Part shown: one piece after another, positions 23,104 through 31,880 of the stretch
Position numbering within the stretch: position 1 is the first letter of the stretch
How the letters are laid out: every line of letters starts with the position of its first letter
Assembly (NCBI RefSeq): GCF_000293885.2
Contig: NZ_CP010945.1
Span: 2,376,001-2,440,000, forward strand
Source of the DNA: Pseudomonas fluorescens NCIMB 11764
Lineage (GTDB): Bacteria > Pseudomonadota > Gammaproteobacteria > Pseudomonadales > Pseudomonadaceae
Length of the DNA stretch: 64,000 bases
Reading direction: 5' to 3'
Translations under genes and position numbers: made by a program
The notes under the pieces: generated by a model
What the model was told of the DNA's origin: nothing
Database searches by the model: none
The model's input: only the letters and a program-made list of their open reading frames with translations

Positions 23104-25620
23104 TCAGCTCAGAGGCCATTGCTGGTGACAGGCATGACGCACAGCTGCGGCGCTGCTCAGCTTGAGCAGGCGTTGGCTGATGCGTCGGCATTCGGCGGCG
23201 TCGAGGTGACGGACGCGGTCCTTGATTTCGCCAACCTGCACCGGGCTGACCGACAGCTCGCTGACGCCCAGGCCGATCAGGACCGGCGTGGCCAGCGGGT
23301 CAGAGGCGAGCGCACCGCACACGCCGACCCAGCGCTTATGCACCGCCGCACCGGCGCAGGTCTGAGCGATCAAGCGCAGCAGCGCCGGGTGCATCGCATC
23401 GACCCGCGAAGCGAGACCCGCGTGGTCGCGGTCCATGGCCAGGGTGTATTGCGACAGGTCGTTGGTGCCGATGGACAGGAAGTCCGCATGCTCGGCCAAT
23501 TGCTCGGCCAGCAACGCGGCGGCCGGGACTTCGATCATCACCCCCAGCTCCGGGCGTTCACTCACACCCAGTTCAGAGCACAAGGCGTCGAGGCGCTGGC
23601 GGATGTGCAGCAGCTCGTCGACTTCGGTGATCATCGGCAGCAGGATCCGGCAGCGCGACAGCGGGCTGACGTGCAGCAGCGCTCGCAGTTGCTCATCGAG
23701 GATTTCCGGGCGGACCTGCGCCAGGCGAATGCCGCGCAGACCGAGCACCGGATTGGCTTCGGCGGGGAGCGGCAAATAGTCGAGTTGCTTGTCGCCACCC
23801 ACGTCGATGGTGCGGATGATCACCGACTTCTCGCCCATGGCGTCGAGCACGGCTTGATAGGCGCTGCGCTGTTCTTCTTCGTCCGGAGCGGTGTTGCGGT
23901 CCACAAACAGAAACTCGGTACGCAGCAGGCCGACGCCATCGGCGCCATGGGCCAGCGCGTCGGCGGCTTCAGTGCTGGAAGCGACATTGGCGGCGACTTC
24001 AATGGTCAAGCCGTCGCGGGTCAATGCCGGGTGATGTGCCTGGGCTTGTTGCTCGGCGCGGCGCTGCTGATGGTCGAGTTGTGCCTGACGCACTTGAGAT
24101 AAACGTTCGGCAGTCGGCAGCAGTTCCAGGCGACCGCTGTCGGCATCCAGCACCACCGCTTGGCCCTGTTGCTGATCCAGCAGTGTCGAACCCAGCGCGA
24201 CCATGCACGGCAAGCCTTTGCCGCGGGCGAGAATCGCTACGTGGGACGTTGCCCCGCCCTCGGCCATGCACACCCCGGCGACGCCTTGATGGCTCAGTTG
24301 CAACAGATCGGATGGAGTCAGTTCATGGGCGGCGACGATGGCGCCGGCCGGTACTTCGTAATGCCAGGTTTCGCCGAGCAAGGCTCGCAGCACCCGTTGC
24401 TTGAGGTCGCGCAGGTCGTTGGCGCGTTCGGCCAGCAGCGGACTGCCGAGTTGCGCAAGCACCTCGCATTGCAGGTCGATCGACTGGCTCCAGGCGTGCG
24501 TCGCGGCCATGCCCCGGTCGATGGAGGCGTTCGCCGCATCCAGCAGCGCGGGGTCTTCGAGCAGCGCGAGGTGGGCAGCGAAAATCGCTTCTTCGTCGGT
24601 ACGCTTGTGCTTTTTGGCTTGGGCCAGGGTGCTGCCGATTTCGCTGCGCACGACGGTCAGCGCGGTATCGAGGGCATGCAGTTGTTGTGCGGGGTCGTGG
24701 CTGCCGGCATCCATCGGCAGGCTGATGGCGTTCAAGCGAAACAATGGCCCGCTGACCAGGCCGGGAGCGGCGCAGACACCATGCAGTACACCCGCTTCAG
24801 CCGTCCGGTTGCGTCGGTCAACCGGTGCTGGCGCAACCGCGTGACTGTCTTCGGCCAGCGCGGTGGATAACGCGATCAACAACGCTTGCAGCGCCGCTTC
24901 GGCGTCCGTGCCCTGGCAGCTGACCTGAACTTCATCCTGCTCGCCGACGGCCAGGCCCATCAGCCCGATCAGGCTGTCGCAGGTCGCCGATTTACCGGCG
25001 AAGTGCAGCTGCGATTTGCTTTTGAAACCCTGAGCGGTCTGGCGAATCAGCGCTGCCGGGCGAGCGTGGAGGCCGCCGCGATGCGCGATACGAATGTGGC
25101 CGACAAACGCTTCCCCGGACAAATCCGTTTCAGCCTGCGCCCCCGGTGCCTGCCGACGAATGATGTGCAGCAACGGCTCGCCGACCTTCACTGATTTCAG
25201 CGTGATCGGCCGGGCCTGGAAGTCCTGGCTGTTGGTCAGGATCATCAGGCTGACCAGGCTTTTGCACTGCTGCGCGACCCTGTCCAGGTCATAGCGCAAC
25301 AGCGGTTGGCCGTTGCTGACCCGTGCGCCTTCCTTGACCAGCATCGAGAACCCTTCGCCCTGCAATTCGACGGTGTCGAGGCCCAGGTGCAGTAGCAGTT
25401 CGGCACCGTTGTCGGCGCGCAGGGTGATGGCGTGGCCGGTGCGGGCGACATGCACCACCACGCCAGCGCAGGGCGCATGAAGGGTGTCGTTCAGCGGATC
25501 GATGGCGATACCGTCGCCCATGGCGCCGCTGGCGAACACCGGGTCCGGGACTTTGGCAAGTGTAAGCACCGGGCCGCTGAGCGGGGCGCTGAGGGTCAGC
25601 TCTTTATTATTGTTGTGCAT
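23104..25620 (-). CDS. nagF: Fused PTS EIIA-HPr-enzyme I for N-acetylglucosamine
   Basis: 838-residue phosphoryl relay protein. EIIA about 1-150 (His in 'LLLHLGLDTVELQG'), HPr about 170-260 (His in 'RGGLHARPA'), enzyme I about 275-838 (His in 'EGGATSHVAILARG', 'GVGLLRTEFLFVDR', 'SIGTNDLSQYTLAMDRDHAG', 'VGVCGALASD'). Domain order is the same as in the trehalose donor at 10008-12542. There are 32-base gaps to nagB upstream and nagE downstream, consistent with one transcript. Confidence 0.94.
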   Translation of the reverse strand: MHNNNKELTLSAPLSGPVLTLAKVPDPVFASGAMGDGIAIDPLNDTLHAPCAGVVVHVARTGHAITLRADNGAELLLHLGLDTVELQGEGFSMLVKEGARVSNGQPLLRYDLDRVAQQCKSLVSLMILTNSQDFQARPITLKSVKVGEPLLHIIRRQAPGAQAETDLSGEAFVGHIRIAHRGGLHARPAALIRQTAQGFKSKSQLHFAGKSATCDSLIGLMGLAVGEQDEVQVSCQGTDAEAALQALLIALSTALAEDSHAVAPAPVDRRNRTAEAGVLHGVCAAPGLVSGPLFRLNAISLPMDAGSHDPAQQLHALDTALTVVRSEIGSTLAQAKKHKRTDEEAIFAAHLALLEDPALLDAANASIDRGMAATHAWSQSIDLQCEVLAQLGSPLLAERANDLRDLKQRVLRALLGETWHYEVPAGAIVAAHELTPSDLLQLSHQGVAGVCMAEGGATSHVAILARGKGLPCMVALGSTLLDQQQGQAVVLDADSGRLELLPTAERLSQVRQAQLDHQQRRAEQQAQAHHPALTRDGLTIEVAANVASSTEAADALAHGADGVGLLRTEFLFVDRNTAPDEEEQRSAYQAVLDAMGEKSVIIRTIDVGGDKQLDYLPLPAEANPVLGLRGIRLAQVRPEILDEQLRALLHVSPLSRCRILLPMITEVDELLHIRQRLDALCSELGVSERPELGVMIEVPAAALLAEQLAEHADFLSIGTNDLSQYTLAMDRDHAGLASRVDAMHPALLRLIAQTCAGAAVHKRWVGVCGALASDPLATPVLIGLGVSELSVSPVQVGEIKDRVRHLDAAECRRISQRLLKLSSAAAVRHACHQQWPLS

Positions 25621-25652
25621 GGCTCGGTCTCATTAAAAATGCGGTTCTTCGC

Positions 25653-26675
25653 TTAGTGCGTGCGCGTCACTTTGCTTAAATGCCGTGGCTGATCCGGGTC
25701 CATGCCACGGGCGACTGCCAAACCGGCGGCCATGACATAGAAACTCTGGATCGCCAGAATCGGGTCAAGGGCGGGGTGTTCGGCGCGGGTCAGGGTCAGG
25801 TCGCGTTCGGCGATGTCATCCGGCGCGGCCAGCAACACACGGGCGCCGCGTTGGCGCATGTCGGCGGCGAGGCTGAGCAAACCCGCCTGTTCGGCGCCGC
25901 GTGGGGCGAACACCAGCAATGGATAGTTCTCGTTGATCAGCGCCATCGGCCCATGACGGACTTCGGCACTGCTGAAGGCTTCAGCCTGGATCGCCGAGGT
26001 TTCCTTGAATTTGAGCGCCGCTTCCTGGGCGATGGCAAAACCGGCACCCCGACCGATCACCATCAGACGCTGGCAATCGCGCAGTGCATCGATGGCGAGG
26101 CTCCAGTCCTGTCGGGCGGCCTCGCGCAAACCGTCCGGTAGCGCAAGGCCGGCCTCCAGCAATTCCTCGTCGTGTTTCCAGTGCGCGATCAGGCGGGCGC
26201 TGGCACTGAGGGTGGCGATAAAACTCTTGGTCGCGGCGACGCTGCTTTCCGTCCCTGCGCACAGCGGCAGGCTGAACTCACACGCGGCTTCCAGCGGCGA
26301 GCTCTCGGCGTTGACCATGGCAATGCTCAAGGCGCCGCGCTTGCGCAGCAAGCGCAGGCTGTTGACCAGATCGGGACTCTGCCCGGACTGCGAGAACGCG
26401 AACGCCACCTGCCCGCTGACCTTCAAGGGCGCTTGCTGCATGGTCACCACCGACATCGGCATCGACGCCACGGGAATCCCGAGTTGCTGCATGGTCAGGT
26501 AGGCGAAGTAACTGGCGGCATGGTCGGAGCTGCCGCGAGCGACCGTCATCGCCACTTGCGGCGGCTGACGGCGCAGGCGTCCGGCGATCTCGATCATCTG
26601 CGGGTCGAGCTGCTGCAATTGCGCTTGCACGGCTTCGAACGAGGACAGCGCCTCTTCAAGCATTTTTGAAGTCAA
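25653..26675 (-). CDS. nagB: SIS-type glucosamine-6-phosphate deaminase (NagB-II)
   Basis: 340-residue cytosolic enzyme with two sugar-isomerase (SIS) domains: 'ARGSSDHAASYFAYL' and 'FSQSGQSPDLV' in the first, 'IGRGAGFAIAQEAALKFKET' and 'EVRHGPMALI' in the second. It is related to the isomerase half of GlmS, not to classical hexameric NagB, and is the deaminase used in many proteobacterial nag operons that lack NagB. It overlaps nagA by 20 bases. Predicted to convert GlcN-6-P to fructose 6-phosphate and ammonia. Confidence 0.88.
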   Translation of the reverse strand: MTSKMLEEALSSFEAVQAQLQQLDPQMIEIAGRLRRQPPQVAMTVARGSSDHAASYFAYLTMQQLGIPVASMPMSVVTMQQAPLKVSGQVAFAFSQSGQSPDLVNSLRLLRKRGALSIAMVNAESSPLEAACEFSLPLCAGTESSVAATKSFIATLSASARLIAHWKHDEELLEAGLALPDGLREAARQDWSLAIDALRDCQRLMVIGRGAGFAIAQEAALKFKETSAIQAEAFSSAEVRHGPMALINENYPLLVFAPRGAEQAGLLSLAADMRQRGARVLLAAPDDIAERDLTLTRAEHPALDPILAIQSFYVMAAGLAVARGMDPDQPRHLSKVTRTH

Positions 26676-27762
26676 TGTCTTCTCCTTCGACCATGACGGC
26701 GGTCAGTGTGAGTGAGCGATCAAGCCGCACGCAGTCGGCCCAGGCGCCGGGTTGCAGGCGTCCGCGTTCAGTGAGGCCGAGGTAGTCGGCGGGAAATTGC
26801 GAAAGACGTTGCGAGGCCTCGCTGATCGGCAAACCGATCTTCACCAGATTGCGCAGGGCCTGATCCATGGTCAGCGTGCTGCCGGCCAGGGTGCCGTCGG
26901 GCAAGCGCACGCCGCCCAGGCATTTGGTCACGGTGTGGCTGCCGAGTTTGTATTCACCGTCGGGCATGCCGGCAGCGGCGGTGGAATCGGTGACGCAATA
27001 CAGGCACGGGATCGAACGCAGGGCCACGCGGATCGCGCCAGGGTGCACGTGCAGCAAGTCCGGAATCAGTTCCGCATATTGGGCATGGGCGAGCGCCGCG
27101 CCGACGATGCCGGGTTCGCGGTGGTGCAGCGGGCTCATGGCGTTGTAGAGGTGGGTGAAGCTGGTCGCGCCGGCGTTCAGCGCCGCCACGCCTTCCTCAT
27201 AGCTGCCGAGGGTGTGGCCGATTTGCATGCGCACGCCGCGAGCGCTGAGGGCACGGATCAAGGCGTCATGGCCGGCGATTTCCGGGGCAATGGTGATGAC
27301 GCGGATCGGCGCCAGCGCCAGGTACTCTTCGACTTCGGCCATCAACGCGGTGTGGGCAAAATTCGGTTGGGCGCCGAGTTTTCCGGGGTTGATGTACGGG
27401 CCCTCCAGATGCACGCCGAGCACCCGGGCGCTGCCGCCGGGACGTCGCTCACAGAATTCGCCGACGGCTTTGAGCACGCTCGAAATCTCTTCGCTTGGCG
27501 CGGTCATGGTGGTCGCGAGCAGCGATGTCGTGCCGAAACGTACGTGGGTCCGGGTGATGGTTTCGAAGGCGGTCGCGCCTTCCATGATGTCTTTGCCGCC
27601 GCCGCCGTGAACGTGCAGGTCGATGAAACCTGGCAGCAGGTAAGGCAGGTCGTTGTCTGCCGGATCACAGGGCTCGCCCTGGATCGACACGACCTTGCCG
27701 TGTTCGTGAATCAGCCGGCCGCGTATCCAGCCGCCGGCGGTGAGGATGTTGTCTTCGGACAT
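26656..27762 (-). CDS. nagA: N-acetylglucosamine-6-phosphate deacetylase
   Basis: 368-residue amidohydrolase that removes acetate from GlcNAc-6-P. 'PGFIDLHVHGGGGKDIMEG' carries the metal-site histidines of the N-terminal part; 'HLEGPYINPGKLGAQ' has the metal-binding glutamate; 'QIGHTLGS', 'FTHLYNAMSPLHHREPG' and 'CVTDSTAAAGMPDG' contain further conserved residues including the catalytic aspartate. ATG 27762 (MSEDNILTAG) is preferred over an upstream in-frame start with no family conservation. It lies 31 bases after nagR. Confidence 0.94.
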   Translation of the reverse strand: MSEDNILTAGGWIRGRLIHEHGKVVSIQGEPCDPADNDLPYLLPGFIDLHVHGGGGKDIMEGATAFETITRTHVRFGTTSLLATTMTAPSEEISSVLKAVGEFCERRPGGSARVLGVHLEGPYINPGKLGAQPNFAHTALMAEVEEYLALAPIRVITIAPEIAGHDALIRALSARGVRMQIGHTLGSYEEGVAALNAGATSFTHLYNAMSPLHHREPGIVGAALAHAQYAELIPDLLHVHPGAIRVALRSIPCLYCVTDSTAAAGMPDGEYKLGSHTVTKCLGGVRLPDGTLAGSTLTMDQALRNLVKIGLPISEASQRLSQFPADYLGLTERGRLQPGAWADCVRLDRSLTLTAVMVEGEDIDFKNA

Positions 27763-27793
27763 GATCGGTTCTCGGTTTGAGCAGCGAAGCGCT

Positions 27794-28525
27794 TTATCTA
27801 CGAAGCTCTGCGACAAAGTCGTAGTAGTCGTTGCGGCAATAGGTGTCGGTGACTTCGATCGGCGTGTTGTCTTCGAGGTAGCCGACCCGGGTCATCAGCA
27901 ACATGGCGGTGCCGGGGGCGATGCCGACCAGCGCGGCGAATTCGTCCGAGGCGTTGATCGCCTGAATGTGCTGCAAGGCGCGGACGATCGGTTTGCCGAT
28001 GCCGTCGAGGTATTCGTAAAGGGAATCGCCCACGGCTTGCGGCTGGGGAATGATCGAGGCGGGCAGGGTGCTCATCTCGATCGCCATCACCGTGTCGTCG
28101 GCTTTGCGCAGGCGTTTGAGCCGCGCGACCTTGTCATTCGGTGACAGGCCGAGGCGGATCAGTTCTTCGTGGGTCGGCGGGGTGATTTCACGCTCCAGCC
28201 ATTGCGAACCGGGGACAAAACCCTTGAGCCGCAACATCTCGCTGAAACCCGAGAGGCGCGACAGCGGTTGTTCCAGGCGTGGGGTGATGAACGTGCCGGA
28301 GCCCTGATTGCGACGGATCAGCCCTTGATCGAACAGAACCTCCAACGCCTTGCGCGCGGTGACGCGGGAGATGCCCAGCAGTTCGCTCAGGTTGCGCTCC
28401 GACGGCATCGCCTGCTCGGCTTTCCACTGGCCGGCATGGATCGCCGCTTCCAGATTGCGCGCCAGTTGCAGGTACAGCGGCGTGGGCTGGGTGTCGTCAG
28501 GACGGAGTGCCTGGAGGTCATTCAT
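27794..28525 (-). CDS. nagR: GntR/HutC-family repressor of the nag operon
   Basis: 243-residue regulator. GntR winged helix (about 15-80; 'MPSERNLSELLGISRVTARKALEVL') and UTRA effector domain (about 95-235; 'GYLEDNTPIEVTDTYCRNDYYDF'). In this family GlcNAc-6-P or GlcN-6-P relieves repression. It is the first gene of the operon nagR-nagA-nagB-nagF-nagE and so probably controls itself through the operator at 28581-28599. Confidence 0.9.
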   Translation of the reverse strand: MNDLQALRPDDTQPTPLYLQLARNLEAAIHAGQWKAEQAMPSERNLSELLGISRVTARKALEVLFDQGLIRRNQGSGTFITPRLEQPLSRLSGFSEMLRLKGFVPGSQWLEREITPPTHEELIRLGLSPNDKVARLKRLRKADDTVMAIEMSTLPASIIPQPQAVGDSLYEYLDGIGKPIVRALQHIQAINASDEFAALVGIAPGTAMLLMTRVGYLEDNTPIEVTDTYCRNDYYDFVAELRR

Positions 28526-28576
28526 GTGAGGTGTCCGATGCGGATATTGGAATGTTGTCGCCCGGTAGTGCAGCGA

Positions 28577-28605
28577 AAACTAATACCACTTAAATACCAT
28601 GTCAA
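28577..28605 (-). promoter_or_regulatory. nag operon promoter with NagR operator in the spacer
   Basis: On the minus strand: -35 TTGACA (28600-28605, consensus), 17-base spacer, -10 TAGTTT (28577-28582). The spacer holds two direct TGGTATT units 11 bases apart (TGGTATTTAAGTGGTATTA, 28581-28599). The nagR ATG is about 50 bases downstream. A repressor there would block RNA polymerase. Confidence 0.6.
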
Positions 28606-28672
28606 TGCCAGTACTTTGCTCTGGACGTGGGGAGGCCCGCCCTGTTGTGCGGCGTAAATGCGCTTTGGTTTC

Positions 28673-28683
28673 AAGTGGTATTA
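28673..28683. promoter_or_regulatory. Distal half-copy of the nag operator
   Basis: AAGTGGTATTA on the plus strand, identical to one TGGTATTA unit of the proximal operator but in opposite orientation, about 90 bases upstream of it. It may be an auxiliary NagR site. Confidence 0.4.
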
Positions 28684-28703
28684 GGGGTGGGTTTTTTTAA
28701 AGC

Positions 28704-28782
28704 AAAGATCGCAGCCTTCTGCAGCGCCTGCGGGGGGGAATGGTATCTACCCTGCAGGCGCTGCCGAAGGCTGCGATCTTTT
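28704..28782. repeat. Large palindrome of the 'gatcgcagccttc' family
   Basis: Arms 'aaagatcgcagccttctgca' and 'cgaaggctgcgatctttt' with further pairing of gcgcctgc / gcaggcgc; the loop contains a G-run. A half copy occurs at about 29527-29556. A second type of intergenic palindrome distinct from the REP core. Confidence 0.65.
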
Positions 28783-28850
28783 GAATTTATTTTTCGAAGG
28801 CGACCGAAGGTAGCGGTCAGAACACGAAGCCGCCAGCGATGCGATCCACT

Positions 28851-28967
28851 GTGGCGAGGGAGCTTGCTCCCGCTGGGCTGCGAAGCGGCCCCAAATTCTG
28901 TCTGACACCGCATTTTCTGGTTTTAGGGCCGCTTTGCGACCCAGCGGGAGCAAGCTCCCTCGCCACA
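28851..28967. repeat. Inverted REP pair (BIME) after the L,D-transpeptidase gene
   Basis: 'gtggcgagggagcttgctcc' at 28851 and the inverted copy ending 28967. With the palindrome at 28704-28782 and the nag control region it fills the 447-base stretch 28526-28972, which holds no gene. Confidence 0.8.
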
Positions 28968-28972
28968 GGGGG

Positions 28973-29476
28973 TTACGGGCGGATTTCGATCATCGTGCCG
29001 TCAGGCACCAACCCCCAGACTTCACGCATGTCCATGTTGCGCATGGCGATGCAGCCGTCGGTCCAGTCCAGCGTGTGGAACAGGTTTTCCGGGTAGTCGT
29101 AGGTGTCGGGCGTGCCGTGGATCATGATCATGCCACCAGGCTCGACGCCTTCGCGCCGGGCGCGGGCAGAGTCGCTGACGTTCGGATAAGAAATGTGCAT
29201 CGCCAGGTTGAATCGGTCACTGACCTTGCGCCAGTCCACCCAGTAAAACCCCTCGGGCGTGCGCTTGTCGCCTTCCATCAGCTTGGCACCCTTGGGCTGT
29301 TTGCCCAGGGAAATGCGGTAGGTGCGCAGCGGTTTGCCGTCGGCGATCAATTGCAATTGATGGGCGGATTTGAGCACCAGTACTTTTTCGATGGATTTGC
29401 CATCCAGGGTGACCACGGTGGACGCCTGGGACACGACAGCGAACGACAGGCAAAACAGGGCAAGCAACCAGCGCAT
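28973..29476 (-). CDS. L,D-transpeptidase family protein (YkuD)
   Basis: 167-residue exported protein: signal peptide 'RWLLALFCLSFAVVSQAS', then a YkuD domain with 'MIMIHGTPDTYDYPENLF' (His) and the catalytic cysteine in 'WTDGCIAMRNMDM'. Enzymes of this fold cross-link peptidoglycan stems or attach lipoprotein to them in the periplasm; short single-domain versions like this lack a LysM binding module. The stop codon abuts the REP pair. Confidence 0.88.
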   Translation of the reverse strand: MRWLLALFCLSFAVVSQASTVVTLDGKSIEKVLVLKSAHQLQLIADGKPLRTYRISLGKQPKGAKLMEGDKRTPEGFYWVDWRKVSDRFNLAMHISYPNVSDSARARREGVEPGGMIMIHGTPDTYDYPENLFHTLDWTDGCIAMRNMDMREVWGLVPDGTMIEIRP

Positions 29477-29526
29477 TGAAACGATATCCCTAAGAGTGTC
29501 GCGACTATATTAGTTATAGATGTCTT

Positions 29527-29556
29527 TGCAGGAGCTGCCGCAGGCTGCGATCTTTT
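29527..29556. repeat. Half palindrome of the 'gatcgcagcc' family
   Basis: 'gcaggagctgccgcaggctg' then 'cgatcttttg', matching one arm of the palindrome at 28704-28782. It lies between the L,D-transpeptidase and the zinc-ribbon Nudix gene. Confidence 0.5.
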
Positions 29557-29584
29557 GGCGACCTGCAGAAGTTCCGAATTGAAA

Positions 29585-30136
29585 TCAAGTAATGGCAGGC
29601 TGAGCAAGCGGCGGGATCGACTCGGACCGTACGGGGTAGACCTCGGTCCGCCGGTCAGCGAAGAAGCATTCTAAGGTACGGCCCACCGTGCGGAAAGCCA
29701 GGTCGGACCACGGGATGTCAGCTTCGTCGAAAAGTCCCACTTCCAGGCTCTCGGGGCCGGCGGAAAAATCCAGGTCGACCAGTTCGGCGCGGAAGAACAC
29801 ATGCACCTGACTGATGTGCGGCACGTCGATGAGCGTATAGATGCTCAGGTTGCGCACCCGCGCACAGGCTTCTTCAGCCGTTTCGCGAATGGCCGCCTGC
29901 TCGATGGTTTCGCCGTTCTCCATGAAACCGGCGGGCAGGGTCCAGTAACCGAGCCGTGGCTCGATGGCGCGTCGGCACAGCAACACTTTCGAGCCCCAGG
30001 TCGCCACGCAGCCGGCGACGATATTGGGGTTCTGGTAGTGAATGGTGTGACAACTGTCACAGACAAAACGCAGACGCGAATCGCCTTCCGGAATGCGTTG
30101 GGCCACCGGGTTGCCGCACTGACTGCAAAATTTCAT
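29585..30136 (-). CDS. Nudix hydrolase with N-terminal zinc ribbon
   Basis: 183-residue cytosolic protein. Zinc ribbon at residues 4-29 (CSQC ... CDSC) followed by a Nudix box 'GFMENGETIEQAAIRETAEEACA'. The combination resembles NudC-like and related NADH/ADP-ribose pyrophosphatases, but the length is shorter than NudC and the NudC SQPWPFPxS signature is absent. AGGA precedes ATG 30136. It is divergent from a second, different Nudix gene 147 bases away. Confidence 0.85.
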   Translation of the reverse strand: MKFCSQCGNPVAQRIPEGDSRLRFVCDSCHTIHYQNPNIVAGCVATWGSKVLLCRRAIEPRLGYWTLPAGFMENGETIEQAAIRETAEEACARVRNLSIYTLIDVPHISQVHVFFRAELVDLDFSAGPESLEVGLFDEADIPWSDLAFRTVGRTLECFFADRRTEVYPVRSESIPPLAQPAIT

Positions 30137-30282
30137 GCTTGGGTTCCTGAATGCTGCGCCTATCTTGGCGTGCGGCGGTGTCTGTCGGCAAGTTGTCGTT
30201 TCGCGACACGCGGCAGTTCGGGGGTTGGGCGGTCGATGTGATTGGTGCATGATGCGAGGTAGAGAATAAATCGAGAAGACTC

Positions 30283-30882
30283 ATGCTGGACGAGATACTG
30301 CATCGAGTAAGCAACCACACCCCCCGCACACTGGAAACCGACAAGCGTTTCCCTGAGGCTGCGGTACTGGTGCCCATTACTCGCAGTGATGAACCGGAAC
30401 TGGTTCTGACCCTGCGCGCCAGCGGGCTCTCGACCCATGGCGGTGAAGTCGCCTTCCCTGGCGGACGACGGGACCCCGAAGACCCTGACCTGATTTTCAC
30501 CGCACTGCGCGAAGCCGAAGAAGAAATCGGCTTGCCGCCGGGGCTGGTCGAAGTGATCGGCCCGTTGAGCCCGCTGATCTCCCTGCACGGCATCAAGGTC
30601 ACCCCTTATGTCGGCGTGATTCCGGATTTCGTCGAGTACCTGGCCAACGACGCCGAGATCGCTGCGGTGTTCAGTGTTCCCTTGGAGTTCTTCCGCAAGG
30701 ACCCTCGTGAACATACCCACCGCATCGATTACCAGGGCCGCAGCTGGTACGTGCCGAGTTATCGTTATGGCGAGTACAAGATCTGGGGCCTGACGGCGAT
30801 CATGATCGTCGAGTTGATCAACCTGCTCTATGACGCCAAAATCAGCCTGCACCAGCCGCCCAAGAATTTTATCAACACCTGA
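30283..30882 (+). CDS. CoA pyrophosphatase-type Nudix hydrolase
   Basis: 199-residue protein of the NudL/YeaB group, which hydrolyses coenzyme A and its thioesters. It has the CoA-specific motif with '[13 protein letters not shown]' leading into the Nudix box '[25 protein letters not shown]'. It heads a plus-strand run with the gamma carbonic anhydrase and DUF1289 genes. Confidence 0.87.
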   Translation: MLDEILHRVSNHTPRTLETDKRFPEAAVLVPITRSDEPELVLTLRASGLSTHGGEVAFPGGRRDPEDPDLIFTALREAEEEIGLPPGLVEVIGPLSPLISLHGIKVTPYVGVIPDFVEYLANDAEIAAVFSVPLEFFRKDPREHTHRIDYQGRSWYVPSYRYGEYKIWGLTAIMIVELINLLYDAKISLHQPPKNFINT

Positions 30883-30932
30883 AGCCATCGTATGGCGTGA
30901 GACGCGGCTGCCTGAGCCTTGAGGACAACAAG

Positions 30933-31457
30933 ATGAAATACCGCCTGGGCGACGCCCGCGTCGAGACCCACCCACAGAGCTGGGTCGCCCCCAATGCCGT
31001 GCTGGTGGGCAAGGTCAAACTGGAAGAGGGCGCCAACGTCTGGTTTAACGCCGTGTTGCGTGGCGACAATGAACTGATCCTGATCGGCAAGAACAGCAAC
31101 GTCCAGGACGGCACCGTGATGCACACGGACATGGGCTACCCGCTGACCATCGGCACCGGCGTGACCATCGGCCACAACGCCATGCTTCACGGCTGCACCG
31201 TGGGTGATTACAGTCTGATCGGCATCAATGCGGTGATTCTCAACGGTGCGAAGATCGGCAAGAACTGCATCATCGGCGCCAACTCTCTGATCGGTGAGGG
31301 CAAGGAAATCCCGGACGGTTCGCTGGTCATGGGCTCGCCTGGCAAGGTCGTGCGCGAACTGACCGAGCCGCAAAAGAAAATGCTGGAGGCCAGCGCTGCG
31401 CACTATGTGCATAACTCGCAGCGTTATGCCCGCGATCTGGTCGAGCAGGAAGAATGA
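30933..31457 (+). CDS. Gamma carbonic anhydrase family protein
   Basis: 174-residue left-handed beta-helix (hexapeptide repeat) protein. Conserved metal residues are present in 'MHTDMGYP' and '[14 protein letters not shown]', which contribute three histidines, as in YrdA/PaaY-type proteins. It is probably a trimer in the cytosol; reversible CO2 hydration is inferred, and not all members are active. GAGGA lies eight bases before ATG 30933. It overlaps the DUF1289 gene by four bases. Confidence 0.9.
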   Translation: MKYRLGDARVETHPQSWVAPNAVLVGKVKLEEGANVWFNAVLRGDNELILIGKNSNVQDGTVMHTDMGYPLTIGTGVTIGHNAMLHGCTVGDYSLIGINAVILNGAKIGKNCIIGANSLIGEGKEIPDGSLVMGSPGKVVRELTEPQKKMLEASAAHYVHNSQRYARDLVEQEE

Positions 31458-31669
31458 GCACGCCAGAACGCCCGGTCCTATCGCCCTGCGTGAATATCTG
31501 TGCGCTGGACGACGATGACATTTGCACCGGGTGTCAGCGCTCCGTGGAAGAGATCACGCGCTGGAGCCGGATGAGCAACGAAGAGCGCCGGGTGGTGTTA
31601 GGGTTGTGCCATGAACGGGCCAAGTCCAGCGGATTGCTCTGGATGCTGCCTCCCAGATCCGATTCCTGA
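31454..31669 (+). CDS. DUF1289 small cysteine-rich protein
   Basis: 71 residues with the DUF1289 pattern '[21 protein letters not shown]...EITRW': four cysteines (C-x3-C-x8-C-x2-C) likely to bind a metal ion or iron-sulphur cluster. The function is unknown. ATGA overlap with the carbonic anhydrase gene means coupled translation. Confidence 0.85.
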   Translation: MSTPERPVLSPCVNICALDDDDICTGCQRSVEEITRWSRMSNEERRVVLGLCHERAKSSGLLWMLPPRSDS

Positions 31670-31702
31670 GCCTTGTTGGTTTCTTTGGTCAACGAGGTCC
31701 TT

Positions 31703-31819
31703 GTGGCGAGGGAGCTTGCTCCCGCTGGGCTACGAAGCAGCCCCAAACGATCTCTGACACCGCATTCGCTGATTTCAGGGCCGCTTCGCGCGCTAGCGGG
31801 AGCAAGCGCCCTCACCACA
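31703..31819. repeat. Inverted REP pair (BIME) after the DUF1289 gene
   Basis: 'gtggcgagggagcttgctcc' at 31703 and an inverted copy with small changes ('gagcaagcgccctcaccaca') ending 31819. Confidence 0.8.
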
Positions 31820-31880
31820 GGTTATTTGTAAACCCGAGATGGTAATCTGTGCGCCAAATTGACAGGTATCCCCCCGCCCC

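Noticed and set aside
21527..23128. Plus-strand open frame of about 533 codons opposite nagE
   Set aside because: Rich in His, Gln and Asp, no domain, entirely opposite a confident gene.
31820..31880. Possible preQ1 riboswitch before the VUT-like gene
   Set aside because: I could not find the required pseudoknot-forming sequence; the gap is about 60 bases and partly repeat.
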